A program made the position numbers and the translations under genes. The notes under the pieces were generated by a model that worked only from the letters and a program-made list of their open reading frames with translations, was not told where the DNA came from and did not search any database. From Malus domestica (Eukaryota > Streptophyta > Magnoliopsida > Rosales > Rosaceae), in the NCBI RefSeq assembly GCF_042453785.1, contig NC_091671.1, positions 29,355,001 through 29,419,000 of the forward strand: a stretch of DNA of 64,000 nt. Reading direction: 5' to 3'. Below, in pieces: positions 36,348 through 47,159 of the stretch; position 1 is the stretch's first letter, and each line of letters opens with the position of its first letter.

Positions 36348-36860
36348 GTTTGTACCATACTTAACCAATCCCGAAACTACTGAGCACCGGTCAACGTTAT
36401 ACCGTCAAGGACCTAGAAGAGTTTCCTCTAACCAGGAGGCCAATCACAGCACGACACGTGTCGACATCAGAAGCCAATCATAGCGCGACACATGTCAACA
36501 TCAGAAGCCAATCACAATACGACACGTGTCAATGTCAGAATGAAACTAGAAACTCTCTTCTATAAATAAAGATCATTCTCTCACAATATTTCCTAATGTC
36601 ATTTGTACTAAATCATTCACTAGTACTTACAAAAGGAGAGCTTGAACCTATGTACTTGTGTAAACCCTTCACAATTAATGAGAACTCCTCTACTCCGTGG
36701 ATGTAGCCAATCTGGGTGAACCACGTACATCTTGTGTTTGCTTCCCTATCCCTATCCATTTACATACTTATCCACATTAGTGACTGGATCAATCTAGCGA
36801 AGGTCACAAACTTAACACTTTCTGTTGTACCAAAGTCCTTACTGATTTTGTGCATCAACA
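36348..36860 (+). repeat. 5' LTR of the gag-only element
   Basis: TG...CA bounded, with a promoter-like TATAAATA near 36561 and three imperfect repeats of an AATCA-AGC-CGACAC-TGTCAACATCAG type (36440-36540). Confidence 0.93.
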
Positions 36861-36862
36861 TT

Positions 36863-36880
36863 TGGCGCCGTCTGTGGGAA
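36863..36880 (+). promoter_or_regulatory. Primer-binding site
   Basis: TGGCGCCGTCTGTGGGAA, two bases after the LTR, starts with the TGG expected for pairing to a tRNA 3' CCA. I do not name the tRNA. Confidence 0.7.
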
Positions 36881-37503
36881 CGACACTTATTCCCACTCTC
36901 TTTAGCTTTGCCAAGTTGGTTTCCACCATTTGTACACTCTCTTTTGACCAGGCATCCCTATCCAACATGAGGAGCGAAGGAAACCACAGCACACATAATG
37001 ACACCCCTCCCTCTTGCACCTGGTGTAAAGCAACGAAAGAATGAACAAAAGAAGTTTGTCTTCAGGCTAAAGTCGATGAGCTGGAGGCTCAGAACAACAA
37101 GATAGCGATAAAGAATGAGATCCTCCAAGAGCAGTATGAGAAGGTCTTTGAGACGCTCCACGAAACTAGGTGTACTCAAACACGCGAGCTCATTGCCCCT
37201 GTGGACATCAACCATCATCTGGGTGCCCCCCAACACGGAGGGTCACCTCCCTTCGACATAGGTATTCTTGATGAGGAACGAGCTAATCATCAAAACATTG
37301 ATCAACATGAGACTTCTCTCAACCCAGATGCTTCAACCCGAAATAGGAGAAGTGGAGGAAGACACCTTATTGCAGAAGGTTTGGAAGGATCGAAAGCCAT
37401 TTATCATGACCGCCGAGGCTTCCTAAAGCAACGTCGAGAGAATCCCCTCCACATATGCTCGAAGATCAATGACCTAAAGGTTTCTGAAAGACTTGGTCCT
37501 ATC
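36881..37503 (+). pseudogene. 5' part of gag region (interrupted)
   Basis: Aligns by eye with 60494-61150 of the second gypsy element: the same TCGATGAGCTGGAGGCTCAG and CATCAACCATCATCTGGGTG stretches occur in both. It contains stop codons and ends where the nested hAT-like element begins. Confidence 0.7.
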
Positions 37504-37957
37504 TAAGCTTGGCAATTCCTGACACGACCCGATAACCCGACATGACACGACACGACACGAAATTAACAAGTGTTCGGGTCAACACGATAACGAAACGGGT
37601 CGTTATCGGGTAACCCGATAAGCACCTGTTAAGATAACGGGTTGATTCGGGTATACACATGGGTAACACGATACACGATAAGCAGAATATTAATTTTTTA
37701 ATTTTATAAACCTAAAAAAATACTATAATAATTATATATATTAATTTAACAATTTTATACTCCTAAAAACTATAATAATTATATTATATATTAAATTAAC
37801 TATAATAATTATATATACTATAATAATTATACCCCCAAAATATTAACTATAATAATTATATATATATATATATATTAAATTTTAAATTATTTTTTATACC
37901 CTTAAAAACTATAATAATTATACATCCAAAATAAATAGATTTAAATCTACTTAATAA

Positions 37958-37991
<34 letters not shown>

Positions 37992-39431
37992 CATTGAACT
38001 TCATGGGATACGAATTATACGAAACTAATTTCAACGATCCAACCGTCAAACTTGTTTGTATATGCTTCGAGATCGCTTCAGCAAAAAATTACAAAAAACA
38101 AACATTCACAGATCAAGTAACGAGACAAAACTTTTCGACGGTTATAAACGAAAAATCATGATTTAACGGTTATTTTAACTTCGATTTTGATGATTTTTTA
38201 CAGCTACACTCCTTGACCCTATATGAATATAGCGAATGAATTCAATCTTCAATTTAAAATATTTACACTAGTGAATACCACAAAATCTTATGTTATACTT
38301 GATGAAAGTATGAATAAACTCGTAAGTGTTAGTGAATCTATTGTTTTGATGGGATACGCATTCTATGAAACTATTTTCAACGATCCAACCGTCAAATATG
38401 TTTGTATATACTTTGAGATCGCATACGCCAAAAATTGCAAAAAACAAACATTCAGAGATCAAGTAAACGGAAAATCATGATTTAACGGTTATTTTAACTC
38501 CGATTTTGATAATTTTTTACAGCTACACTCCTTGACCCTATATGAATACAATGAATGAATTCGATCTTCAATTTAAAATATTTACACTAGTGGATGCCAC
38601 AATATCTTATGTTATACTTAAAGAAAATATGAATAAATTCTTATGTGTTAGTGAATCTATTGTTTTGATGAGATACGCATTTTGCGAAACTAGTTTCAAC
38701 GATCCAACCGTCAAACTTGTTTGTATACGCTTCAAGATCGCATACGCCAAAAATTGCAAAAAACAAACATTCAAAGATCAAGTAACGGGACAAAACTTTT
38801 TGACGGTTATAAACGAAAAATCACGATTTAACAGTTATTTTAACTCCGATTTTGATGATTTTTTACAACTACCCTCCTTGACCCTATATGAATACAATGA
38901 ATGAATTCAATCTTCAATTTAAAAATTTTACACTAGTGAATACCACAAAATCTTATGTTATACTTAATGAAAGTACGAATAAACACACTAGTGGGTCACT
39001 TTCATTAAGCTTTGAGTTTCATTGGCAAGGTTTAAACTTTTGAGAAAGGCTTCACAACCTTGAAAACAAAAACGCTTTCATTTTGCATATCCTTGCACAT
39101 TTAATATTTGTTATAGATTAGTAGTGTATGGATGTATTTTTTATGAGGTTCTTATTTTCGAGTGTAGATGTAGTACTTAAACGACAAATGTGTTTTAATG
39201 TTTTGAAGTAATATTTATGTGACAATGTGTGGTATGTACAAATTTAAGAATTTTTTTTTTTTTTCTTAACGGGTCATAATGGGTCGGGTCACTTTACCTG
39301 TTGGGTAAAGTAACCCGACCTGTTAAGGACCCGTTAAGATAACAGGTGTGACACGACACGACCCGTTAAAATAACAGGTGTTACACGAAAACGACACGAA
39401 CACGACTGACACGACCCGTTTGCTAGGCCTA
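37504..39431. mobile_element. Nested non-autonomous hAT-like element (1.93 kb)
   Basis: Interrupts the gag region: the flanks 37496-37503 (GTCCTATC) and 39432-39439 (GTCCCATC) are an 8-bp duplication with one mismatch, the hAT length. Terminal repeats TAAGCTTGGCAA and TAGGCCTAGCAA (complement of right end) are imperfectly inverted. Both ends have many GACACGACCCG / CGGGTCGTGTC-like phrases. Inside are AT microsatellites, a (CA)n run at about 37970-37990 and a 320-345-bp tandem repeat. No transposase. Confidence 0.8.
37998..38985 (+). repeat. Tandem repeat inside the hAT-like element (about 3 units)
   Basis: TTTCAACGATCCAACCGTCAAA occurs near 38030, 38376 and 38696, with matching downstream sequence each time (e.g. 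TTTAACGGTTATTTTAAC and CTCCTTGACCCTATATGAAT), spacing about 345 and 320 bp. ORFs in the array are repeat artefacts. Confidence 0.85.
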
Positions 39432-39867
39432 GTCCCATCCCACGACCGAAGCTAGCTGCCAATTTAGGGAAGAAACGATAGGTCACAGAGGAACATGAAG
39501 GTACAGGGGACTCTGAGGTATTTCGACAGATTCGCCCCAGAAGTCAGTACGACGAGTCCAAGGAAAAACCACACGCCTTTGCTCAAACTTTCCTACTTTC
39601 AATAGGCGATGGAGACTTACGAAAGAAAATTCCAGTGGTATATGACTCCACTCAGTACCCCTTTGTCCTACAACTCCTTGAGGAAGTAAACAAGTTGAAG
39701 GCCGAATGTCAGGCCGATATAACTGATTGGAACCAACCCAGGCCTGGCCCTCTAACAAGGAGGATCCTCGATACCCCCTTCAAGCGAAGATTAAACAAAA
39801 GCTTGGTTTATAACTCTATACTGGAAGGGAGGACCTAATTGTACACCTTAACCTCTTTGAGTCCACC

Positions 39868-40509
39868 ATGGCATATCGGATGCACACCGACGAAGAGCGA
39901 TGTCTTCTCTTACCCTCCACCCTCTCTGGCGAAGCTCTAAACTAGTATTGCCATCTTCCACCTGAGACAGTAGACTCATTTGAGGAATTGAGGAAACTGT
40001 TTCTCTCTCAACACATCTTCCAGACTGATTACTTGCTTTCTGCAAATGACTTGTACACTATTCGCCAGAAGTCGGACGAGTCACTACGAGAGTATGCTGG
40101 TCGCTTCAGCCATGAGTATTCTTGCTGCGCTGAGACAGATGATAAGACTGCCCTCAAGACCTTCACGGTAGGCCTACGTGATTGTTTCTTCAAGTACATG
40201 ATCAATGCCAACACTTGGAAGACTTACTCTGAGGTGATGGCACATGCTTACAACCATGCCTTCACTGAAGTAAGGACATACCAATGGAACCTCCATATGG
40301 TTAACCTTTATCAACAAATGGGAAGTGGAAGTCAAGTTCTACCAAGTGAGGAGATATTGGCCATTCAGACACCCATTACATCATCTCCTGCCTCGTTTAG
40401 CTACTCGCTAAGTCACCAAACGTATCTGTCTCTTGGTAAGAGGAAAGATTTTTACTCTCAGCAAGCCCATTACAACAAGAGGGATAAAAGTTCTTATCAA
40501 GACAACTAG
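39868..40509 (+). pseudogene. Retrotransposon gag domain with one nonsense codon
   Basis: From ATG 39868 the frame runs to 40509 with a single in-frame TAG at 39943-39945; the related element has TGG there. The peptide contains LRKLFLSQHIFQTDYLL, SLREYAGRFSHEYSCC and AFTVGLRD-like retrotransposon gag features (capsid helices). After 40509 the frame is lost and no zinc knuckle, protease or polymerase follows. Confidence 0.82.
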
Positions 40510-41039
40510 GGGTGAATGTAGCGTTGACTATTATGACTATGGGGCCAAGCCTCATTCTTTCAAAGTGGAGGACTAAGTATTGAAGGAAATGCTATTATAA
40601 GAAGGCATACACATTACAAATGTTTTGACTCTCAACCTCTTGAGATCTTTTGTCACACAAGCCATTCGGCAAATATTTAAAGAAGAGGGAATTCAGACAA
40701 CTTCTTCTGAGTCTTTTGCGTTCCTAGCATTGGAACACTTGGTCTACGCTGACCTACCCTTATACTCCAACTACAGAGCTTCAACATGCGTACTTTGACA
40801 CAAAGTATGTGATACTAAGTGTTACAACCAACATGGTTCACATATCAAAAGCATGGATCCCTTCATGCATAGCAAAACATTTATAAGCATCACTCATATC
40901 AATCAACATAAGCATAATCCATTCTAAAACATTCATATATAAACATCATACATTCCAACATATCCATACATAAGCCAACTGTGCTTCAAAAGGGTTCAAC
41001 ATACTTTGTGTCTTCGACACTTGCTACAATGCGCCTCGA

Positions 41040-41760
41040 CACCTTGCCCTTATTCTCACCAACCAGGTGATGAAATATGAAGAAGGAACTCATCTTCATG
41101 CCACCAACCAAGTGATGAAATGTACAACCCGTACTCTCTTTCATGCCACCAACCAGGTGATGAAATGTACAACCCGTACTCTAATATCATTTGGCAACTT
41201 GTCACTCATGCCACCAACCAGGTGAAGAAGGAACTCATCTTCGTGCCACCAACCAGGTGATGAAATGTACAACCCGTACTCTCCTTCATGCCACCAACCA
41301 GGTGATGAAATGTACAACCCGTACTTTAATATCATTTGGCAACTTGTCACTCATGCCACCAACCAGGTGAAGAAAGAACTCATCTTCATGCCACAAACTA
41401 GGTGATGAAATGTACAACCCGTACTCTCCTTCATGCTACCAACCAGGTGATGAAATGTACAACTAGTACTCTAATATCATTTGGCAACTTGCCACTCATG
41501 CCACCAACCAGGTGAAGAAGGAACCCATCTTTATGCCATCAACTAGGTGATGAAATGTACAACTTGTACTCTTCTTCATGCCACCAACTAAGTGATGAAA
41601 TGTACAACCCGTACTCTAATATCATTTGGCAACTTGCCATTCATGCCACCAACTAGGTGAAGAAGGAACTCATCCTCGTGCCACCAACCAGATGATAAAA
41701 TGTGATGAAAAGTGATGAAGGAACTCACCTTCGTATCACCAACGAAGTGATGAAAGCAAC
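41040..41760 (+). repeat. Tandem repeats, CCACCAACCAGGTGATGAAA family
   Basis: More than a dozen occurrences of CCACCAAC[CT]A[GA]GTGA, linked by alternating spacers (TGTACAACCCGTACTCT and AATATCATTTGGCAACTTG), forming a higher-order pattern of about 40- and 60-bp subunits. Non-coding in the retrotransposon interior. Confidence 0.9.
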
Positions 41761-42019
41761 TCACTATTCATTCCACCTACCAGAAGACGAGTGGTACAAC
41801 TTGAACATGTGAACTCCTAGCATTCACAAATAATCAAAAACCCTCAAGCTTCACAACTCAACTAGGGGAGCACTTATACCCAACAAGAGTTATAGTCACC
41901 AACAAAGTCTTATTGCAAGCCAACAACAACTTCAATGCATGGCATACAAAGATCAAGCTATTCAGCCCCCTTGCATCTACTTTAGACATTTCCCCTCTGT
42001 AACAATGCAAACACTACAA

Positions 42020-42500
42020 CTCGTAGAAAGCTTCACACACTATTGATCAAGACAGTGTGAAACAAAACCAATTTATGGTGCCAACAAGAGCTTCATCAAA
42101 GGAGTTCAACCACAATTCTCAGAAGCTTCACACACTCTTGATCAAGACAGTGTGAAGCAAAACCAATTTATGGTGTCAACAAGAGCTTCATCAATGGAGG
42201 GCAACCACAATTCTCAAAAGCTTCACACACTCTTGATCAAGACAGTGTGAAGCAAAACCAATTTATGGTGCCAACAAGAGCTTCATCAATGAAGGGCAAC
42301 CACAATTCTTAAAAGCTTCACACACTTTTGATCAAGACAGTGTGAAGCAAAACCAATTTATGGTGCCAACAAAAGCTTCATCAAAAGAGTTCAACCACAA
42401 TTCTCAAAAGCTTCACACACTTTTGATCAAGATAGTGTGAAGCAAAACCAATTTATGGTGCCAACAAAAGCTTCATCAATGGAGGACAACTACAATTCTC
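42020..42500 (+). repeat. Tandem repeat, unit about 96 bp, 5 copies
   Basis: Each unit has AAGCTTCACACACT, TTGATCAAGACAGTGTGAAGC, CCAATTTATGGTG and AACAAGAGCTTCATCAA in order, near 42030, 42126, 42222, 42316 and 42411. Confidence 0.9.
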
Positions 42501-42754
42501 AAACCTTCAAAGCAAATTCAAGACTGTTCGAAGCAAATTCAATTTATATGGTTCATCCAAACCTTCGACTACTACAAGGTGTGGCTTGCATCACAATGTC
42601 TTGCTCAACAATGTGGAAGCAAAATTTGTAAATGTTGTCTCTTCCACATTTTCAAATTTCTAGTTTCCCATAAAAAAAAGAAAAAAAGAAAAAGAAAAAA
42701 AAAGGGAAATTCAACAAAGCTTCATCAATGGAGGACAACTACAAATTCTCAAAA

Positions 42755-42788
42755 GCTTCACACTATCTTGATCAAGATAGTGTGAAGC
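42755..42788. repeat. 34-bp perfect palindrome, copy 1
   Basis: GCTTCACACTATCTTGA followed immediately by its exact complement TCAAGATAGTGTGAAGC. Identical palindromes at 42880-42913 and 43209-43242. The 96-bp repeats upstream contain imperfect versions. Confidence 0.95.
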
Positions 42789-42879
42789 AAAATCAATTCG
42801 TGGTACCCAACAAAGCTTCATCACAAAAGCTTCACCAACAAAAGCTTCATCAATGGAGGACAACTACAAATTCTCAAAA

Positions 42880-42913
42880 GCTTCACACTATCTTGATCAA
42901 GATAGTGTGAAGC
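42880..42913. repeat. 34-bp perfect palindrome, copy 2
   Basis: Identical to 42755-42788, in the next larger repeat unit (about 125 bp) that also repeats the phrase ATGGAGGACAACTAC. Confidence 0.95.
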
Positions 42914-42934
42914 AAAATCAATTCATGGTACCTA

Positions 42935-43208
42935 ACAAAAGCTTCAACTCCAAAGCTTCACTTACAAAACCTTCACCCACAATAGCTTCACCAACAAAAG
43001 CTTCACCCATAAAAGCTTCACCAACAAAAGCAACAAAAGCTTCACCCATAAAAGCTTCACCCACAAAAGCTTCACCCACCACAAAAGCTTCACCTACAAA
43101 AGCTTCACCTATAAAAACTTCACCAACAAAAGCTTCACCCACAAAAGCTTCACCCACCACAAAAGCTTCACCCACAAAAGCTTCACCTACAAAGCTTCAC
43201 CTACAAAA
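42935..43208 (+). repeat. 15-18-bp minisatellite (AAAAGCTTCACC-AC)
   Basis: About 17 units of AAAGCTTCACC(C/A)(A/T)(C/A). One frame reads as a KASPT-type repeat peptide and the complementary strand as GEAFV, but both are products of the minisatellite rather than evidence for a protein. Confidence 0.92.
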
Positions 43209-43242
43209 GCTTCACACTATCTTGATCAAGATAGTGTGAAGC
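43209..43242. repeat. 34-bp perfect palindrome, copy 3
   Basis: Identical to the copies at 42755 and 42880, closing the minisatellite block. Confidence 0.95.
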
Positions 43243-43888
43243 AAAATCAATTCATGGTACCCAACAAAGCTTCAACCTCAAAGCTTCACATACAAAGCTT
43301 TAATATATATATATATACATACATATATATATATATATATATATTTTTTTTTTTCGGAAATTCGAAAATTCAAAAATTCGGAAATTAGAAAATTGGAAAA
43401 TTGGAAAATTTGAAAAAAAAAAAAATTTTGAAAAAAAAAAATTGCCTAAGCCTCCTCTTCTTTGGGCCTAACAACTTTCATAACAAATATATATGAAGAA
43501 GGAGTTTTGGGCTACCACTTAGAAAGGAAATGCCTCATTTGTCAACCCCCTTGATCAGAGACTTGGGGAACTCCTACCATATGCTATTGCACCTTGATAC
43601 TTGGAAGTCTCACGACCACTCAGTAACTTGGATTTTTCAAGTCTCCAAACGAGAAGTTTTCCTCACTCGGGAAATTAAGGGAGCATTACCTTAACCTACA
43701 TGCTTCACACACAAAGCTTCAACATACAAGCTTCAACAAAAGGAAAAATTCAAAGAACTTAGTGAAGAATGCCTTGGTGTATTTAACACAATACGTTGAA
43801 ATGAAGCAAAACTTGTTTATTGATATCTTCGATAAGTTACAAATATGTACATATACATGAATCAAAATAAACAAACAAGAGGGAGCCT

Positions 43889-44563
43889 TCACAAAGGTTG
43901 CTCAGGAGAAGTCTCAGCAATCGGCAGAACCCCAGAAAGATGAGACACCAGAGGGTGATTATTCAGAGCCTCAGTACTAGGCAGAACCTTAGAAGGAGGA
44001 GGCACCAAAGGTTGATCATTTGGAGCTTCATTACGCAGTACAGCCCCATAAGACGAAGGCAATAAATGCCTTTGGAACAAACCCACAAACCTCTGATGAT
44101 CAAGTAAAATCTGACCATCAAATTCCTGCAGCTGGTCAAACTTCATTTTCATGTTTGTAGCATAGTCATGTGCGAGCCTGTGCAACTGTTTATTCTCATG
44201 CTTAAGCCTTCTGATCTCCTGTTTGAGACTTATCACTTTAGCCGCCAATGATTTAACTTGGTGGGTTTGAGCAAATAGGCATTGGGCCATATTAGACACA
44301 GAACCTGCACACTAAACACTGAGAGCCAAAGAATCCTTAACAGCCAACTCATCAGACCGTTTGGAAAGTAGTCTGTTATATTTGGGAGTGAGAAAGTTCC
44401 TGGCCACCACCGCAGCGGTCATGTCATTCTTCATCACAGAATCCTCAACGGTAAGATGACCAGTAGGGGATACGAAGGATGGGCGCCATATGTTGTCTTG
44501 AGAAGGCATGGCTGCCTCTTCACCAAAGTTCAAGTCAAAACGACGGTCGGAAGGGCCAGGCAT
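43889..44563 (-). pseudogene. Antisense ORF (aORF) of the retrotransposon, one stop codon
   Basis: Opposite in direction to gag and about 2 kb inside the 3' LTR. From the ATG at 44563 (an in-frame ATG lies 11 codons upstream at 44596) the frame reads RRFDLNFGEEAAMPSQDNIW, RPSFVSPTGHLTVEDSVM, then SLALSV and a TAG at 44314-44312. It continues in the same frame to 43889 with a Lys/Gln/Leu-rich coiled-coil-like region (VKSLAAKVISLKQEIRRLK). I recall similar predicted proteins scattered in many dicot genomes and described as extra antisense ORFs in Tat-lineage elements. Function unknown. The single stop may inactivate this copy. Confidence 0.75.
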
Positions 44564-44944
44564 TCTCAGCAATGATGAAGGAGAAATGAGGTGCAATAAA
44601 TCTCTGAAGTAAGGGGAAAATTCCTACAAGCAATAACTCTTTGAATGTACTTCTTGCACATAATTGGTGCCCTTATAAAAGAAAGGGCAACAGGGCCGTT
44701 GGTTCAAAAATTGAAAAGGTACCACTCTCTGGATTTCGAAGAGGCACCACTTTCCACACGCAACATCAGCTCCTCGGGTACCACAGATAACTTTGCCAAA
44801 GATCTATGACAAAGTTTAGACACATAAATTTTGAAGGTCCAGCTACCCTACTATTACCCACAAGGGTAAAGGAACAGCACCACTACTTGATAAGAAAGTC
44901 CCAATGTGGTCAACCTCTGTGCTCCATGGCAAGGCAGACTGGCA

Positions 44945-45305
44945 AAAATGACCAACCTTTACTCATATTCGAGAAAACACTCCCAACAAGATTGCTTGCT
45001 AAAAAATTGAAGAGGACCGCCTTCCGAATCTCGAGAGCCAGACTCCCAACATGATTACTTTCTCAAAAATTGAAAAAACACCGCTATCCAAATCTCAAGA
45101 GTCAAACTCCCAACAAGATTGCTTTCTCAAAAATCGAAGAGGCACCGCTCTCCGAATCTCAAGAGTCAGACTCCAAATAGGATTGCTTTCTCAAAAATCG
45201 AAGAGGCACCGTTCTCTGAATCTCAAGAGCTAGATCCCCGACAGGATTGCTTGTTTTGAAAACTGAAGAGGCACTGCTCTTCGAACTTCGAAAGCTAGAT
45301 TTCCT
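44945..45305 (+). repeat. Tandem repeat, unit about 63 bp, about 5 copies
   Basis: Units contain CC[GA]AATCTC[GA]AGAG, CAGACTCC-AACA and GATTGCTTTCTCAAAAAT(C/T)GAAGAGGCACC. Non-coding portion of the gag-only element upstream of the 3' LTR. Confidence 0.85.
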
Positions 45306-46644
45306 CAGATAAAGCTTGTCTGCAATCTTCACATGCAACATTAGCTTTCCAGATACCACATACCACTTTTTCAAAGTGCTCTGACAAAGTTAAAACACGT
45401 GAAGCTTGCAGCTCCCACTACATTGCTATGATTAAGAAAGGTAAAGGAATAGCACTACTACTTATTGTTAGGGAGACTCCTATATATGTCGACTTCCATC
45501 CTCCACAGCCAGGCAGACCTGCAAATAAAAAGAATGCTCAACTATTCTTCACATCTGAGAGGGCACTCTCAGCAGAGTCTCTCGAAATACTCAACTTCTT
45601 TTCCTTCCGATAATACCTTTGCAAACAAGCCACACCAGAGCAAGAGTATCTCATATCATCAGGGTTAAAAGCAAGAGTATCCCATATCATACTTTTTCCC
45701 CATCTTTTCCTTTGGCCTTGTTCTTACCTGCAAGACTAGGAGAAAAAGAACAATCAGTCAGCACTTGGAATCAAGCTTCCAGTCAGGAACTGACTGCCTG
45801 GATCCCCTTGCCTAATTACTTACCTGGCATTGCTCTCGAGTACTCATCTTCAACATCTTATGCTTCTAGAGAAGATACCACATCTGCTTGAGGAACAGAT
45901 AGGGCAAGTGAGAAGGATACAAGGAAGCATGTGGAGATAAGTGTAATAGAACACGTGCCGATACATCCACTACTTTGTCAACAACAAAAGTATCCCATAT
46001 CATCAGGGTCGAACGTACTCTAGATTTGATAGACTTGTTTTGACCCTCAAATTCTTGAGTTGGCCTTATACTTTAGAGGAAACCAGAAAACTCTCCAGCC
46101 TAGTTCAAGAATAAGCCTGTGGAAAGTTAATTCTTTAAAAGTAAAAGTATTACTTCTTTAAAAGCAAAAGTATCTCATATCATACTTTCTCCATTTGCTT
46201 CTCCTTATCCTTGTTGCTGTTTACGACACAAGGAGAAGGAGAACAATCAACCGGAAGCCGAAGTCGAACCTCCGATCCAGGTTGCTTGCTTGGAAGTTTG
46301 ATTGCTTACCTTGTTTGTTACCTCATTCGGCAAATCTCCTAGCTCGGCGACTTGGGGGACTCCTACTATAGGGTTTGTATCGAACTTGACTAAGCTCGAA
46401 ACTACAATTAAGCTTCAAGTGAAATTGATACATTACCTTGTGCATCTTCATCGGTTAAAGATACCACCTCTGGATGGAGGAAAAGTACTTCTAGAGAAAA
46501 TGCCACATCTACACATGAGATAGATAAGGCAAGTGAAAATGATACCACACTTCGGTACTTAGAAGTTTTGTTTTTACTCAATAGCTTGGATCTTGCAAGT
46601 CCCAAACCGAGGAGCTTCCTTCACTCAGGAACTTAGGAGAGCAC
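45306..46644 (+). other. 3' non-coding region and polypurine tract of the gag-only element
   Basis: No ORF resembling pol. The phrase GACTTGGGGGACTCCTACTAT near 46349 resembles TTGGGGAACTCCTACCAT near 43563, so part of this region is an internal duplication. The purine-rich GGAACTTAGGAGAGCAC just before 46645 is the likely polypurine tract. Confidence 0.5.
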
Positions 46645-47159
46645 TGTTTGTATCATACTTGACCAATCCCAAAACTACTGAGCACCGGTCAACGTTATAC
46701 CATCAAGGACCCAGAAAAGTTTCCTTCCAACTTGGAGGCCAATCACAGCATGACACGTGTCGACATTAGAAGCCAATCATAGCGCGACACGTGTCGACAT
46801 CAGAAGCCAATCATAACACAACACGTGTCAATGCCAGAATGAAACTAGAAACTCTCTTCTATAAATAGAGATCATTCTCTCACAATATTTCCTAATGTCA
46901 TTTGTACTAAATCATTCACTAGTACTCACAAAAGGAGAGCTTGAACCTATGTACTTATGTAAACCCTTCATAATTAATGAGAACTCCTCTACTCCGTGAA
47001 CGTAGCCAATCTGGGTGAGCCACGTACATATTGTGTTTGCTTCCCTGTCCCTATCCATTTACATACTGATCCACATTAGTGACTGGATCAATCTAATGAA
47101 GGTCACAAACTTAACACTTTTTGTTGTACCAAAGTCCTCGCTGATTTTGTGCATCAACA
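46645..47159 (+). repeat. 3' LTR of the gag-only element
   Basis: 515 bp, same termini and TATA-like TATAAATA as the 5' LTR; followed directly by the target duplication CAGGT. Confidence 0.93.

Larger units (their letters stand above)
36348..47159 (+). mobile_element. Gag-only LTR retrotransposon (Ty3/gypsy, Tat-like), 10.8 kb
   Basis: Two LTRs of about 514 bp (36348-36860 and 46645-47159) begin TGTTTGTA and end CATCAACA. The element is flanked by a perfect 5-bp target duplication CAGGT (36343-36347 and 47160-47164). By eye the LTRs differ at about 35 sites, mostly transitions, so the insertion is not recent. The interior has a primer-binding site, a gag region with one stop, no recognisable protease, reverse transcriptase or integrase, several tandem-repeat blocks, an antisense ORF before the 3' LTR, and a nested hAT-like element. 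A pol-bearing relative sits at 59959. Lineage call (Tat-like) rests on gag similarity and the antisense ORF. Confidence 0.92.

Noticed and set aside
41040..41760. CRISPR-like array of regularly spaced repeats
   Set aside because: Plant retrotransposon interior; spacers are themselves repeated, so this is a higher-order tandem repeat.
42853..43239. 128-codon ORF with KASPT repeats
   Set aside because: It is a direct reading of the minisatellite in the retrotransposon interior, with the palindromes at both ends; no conserved domain.
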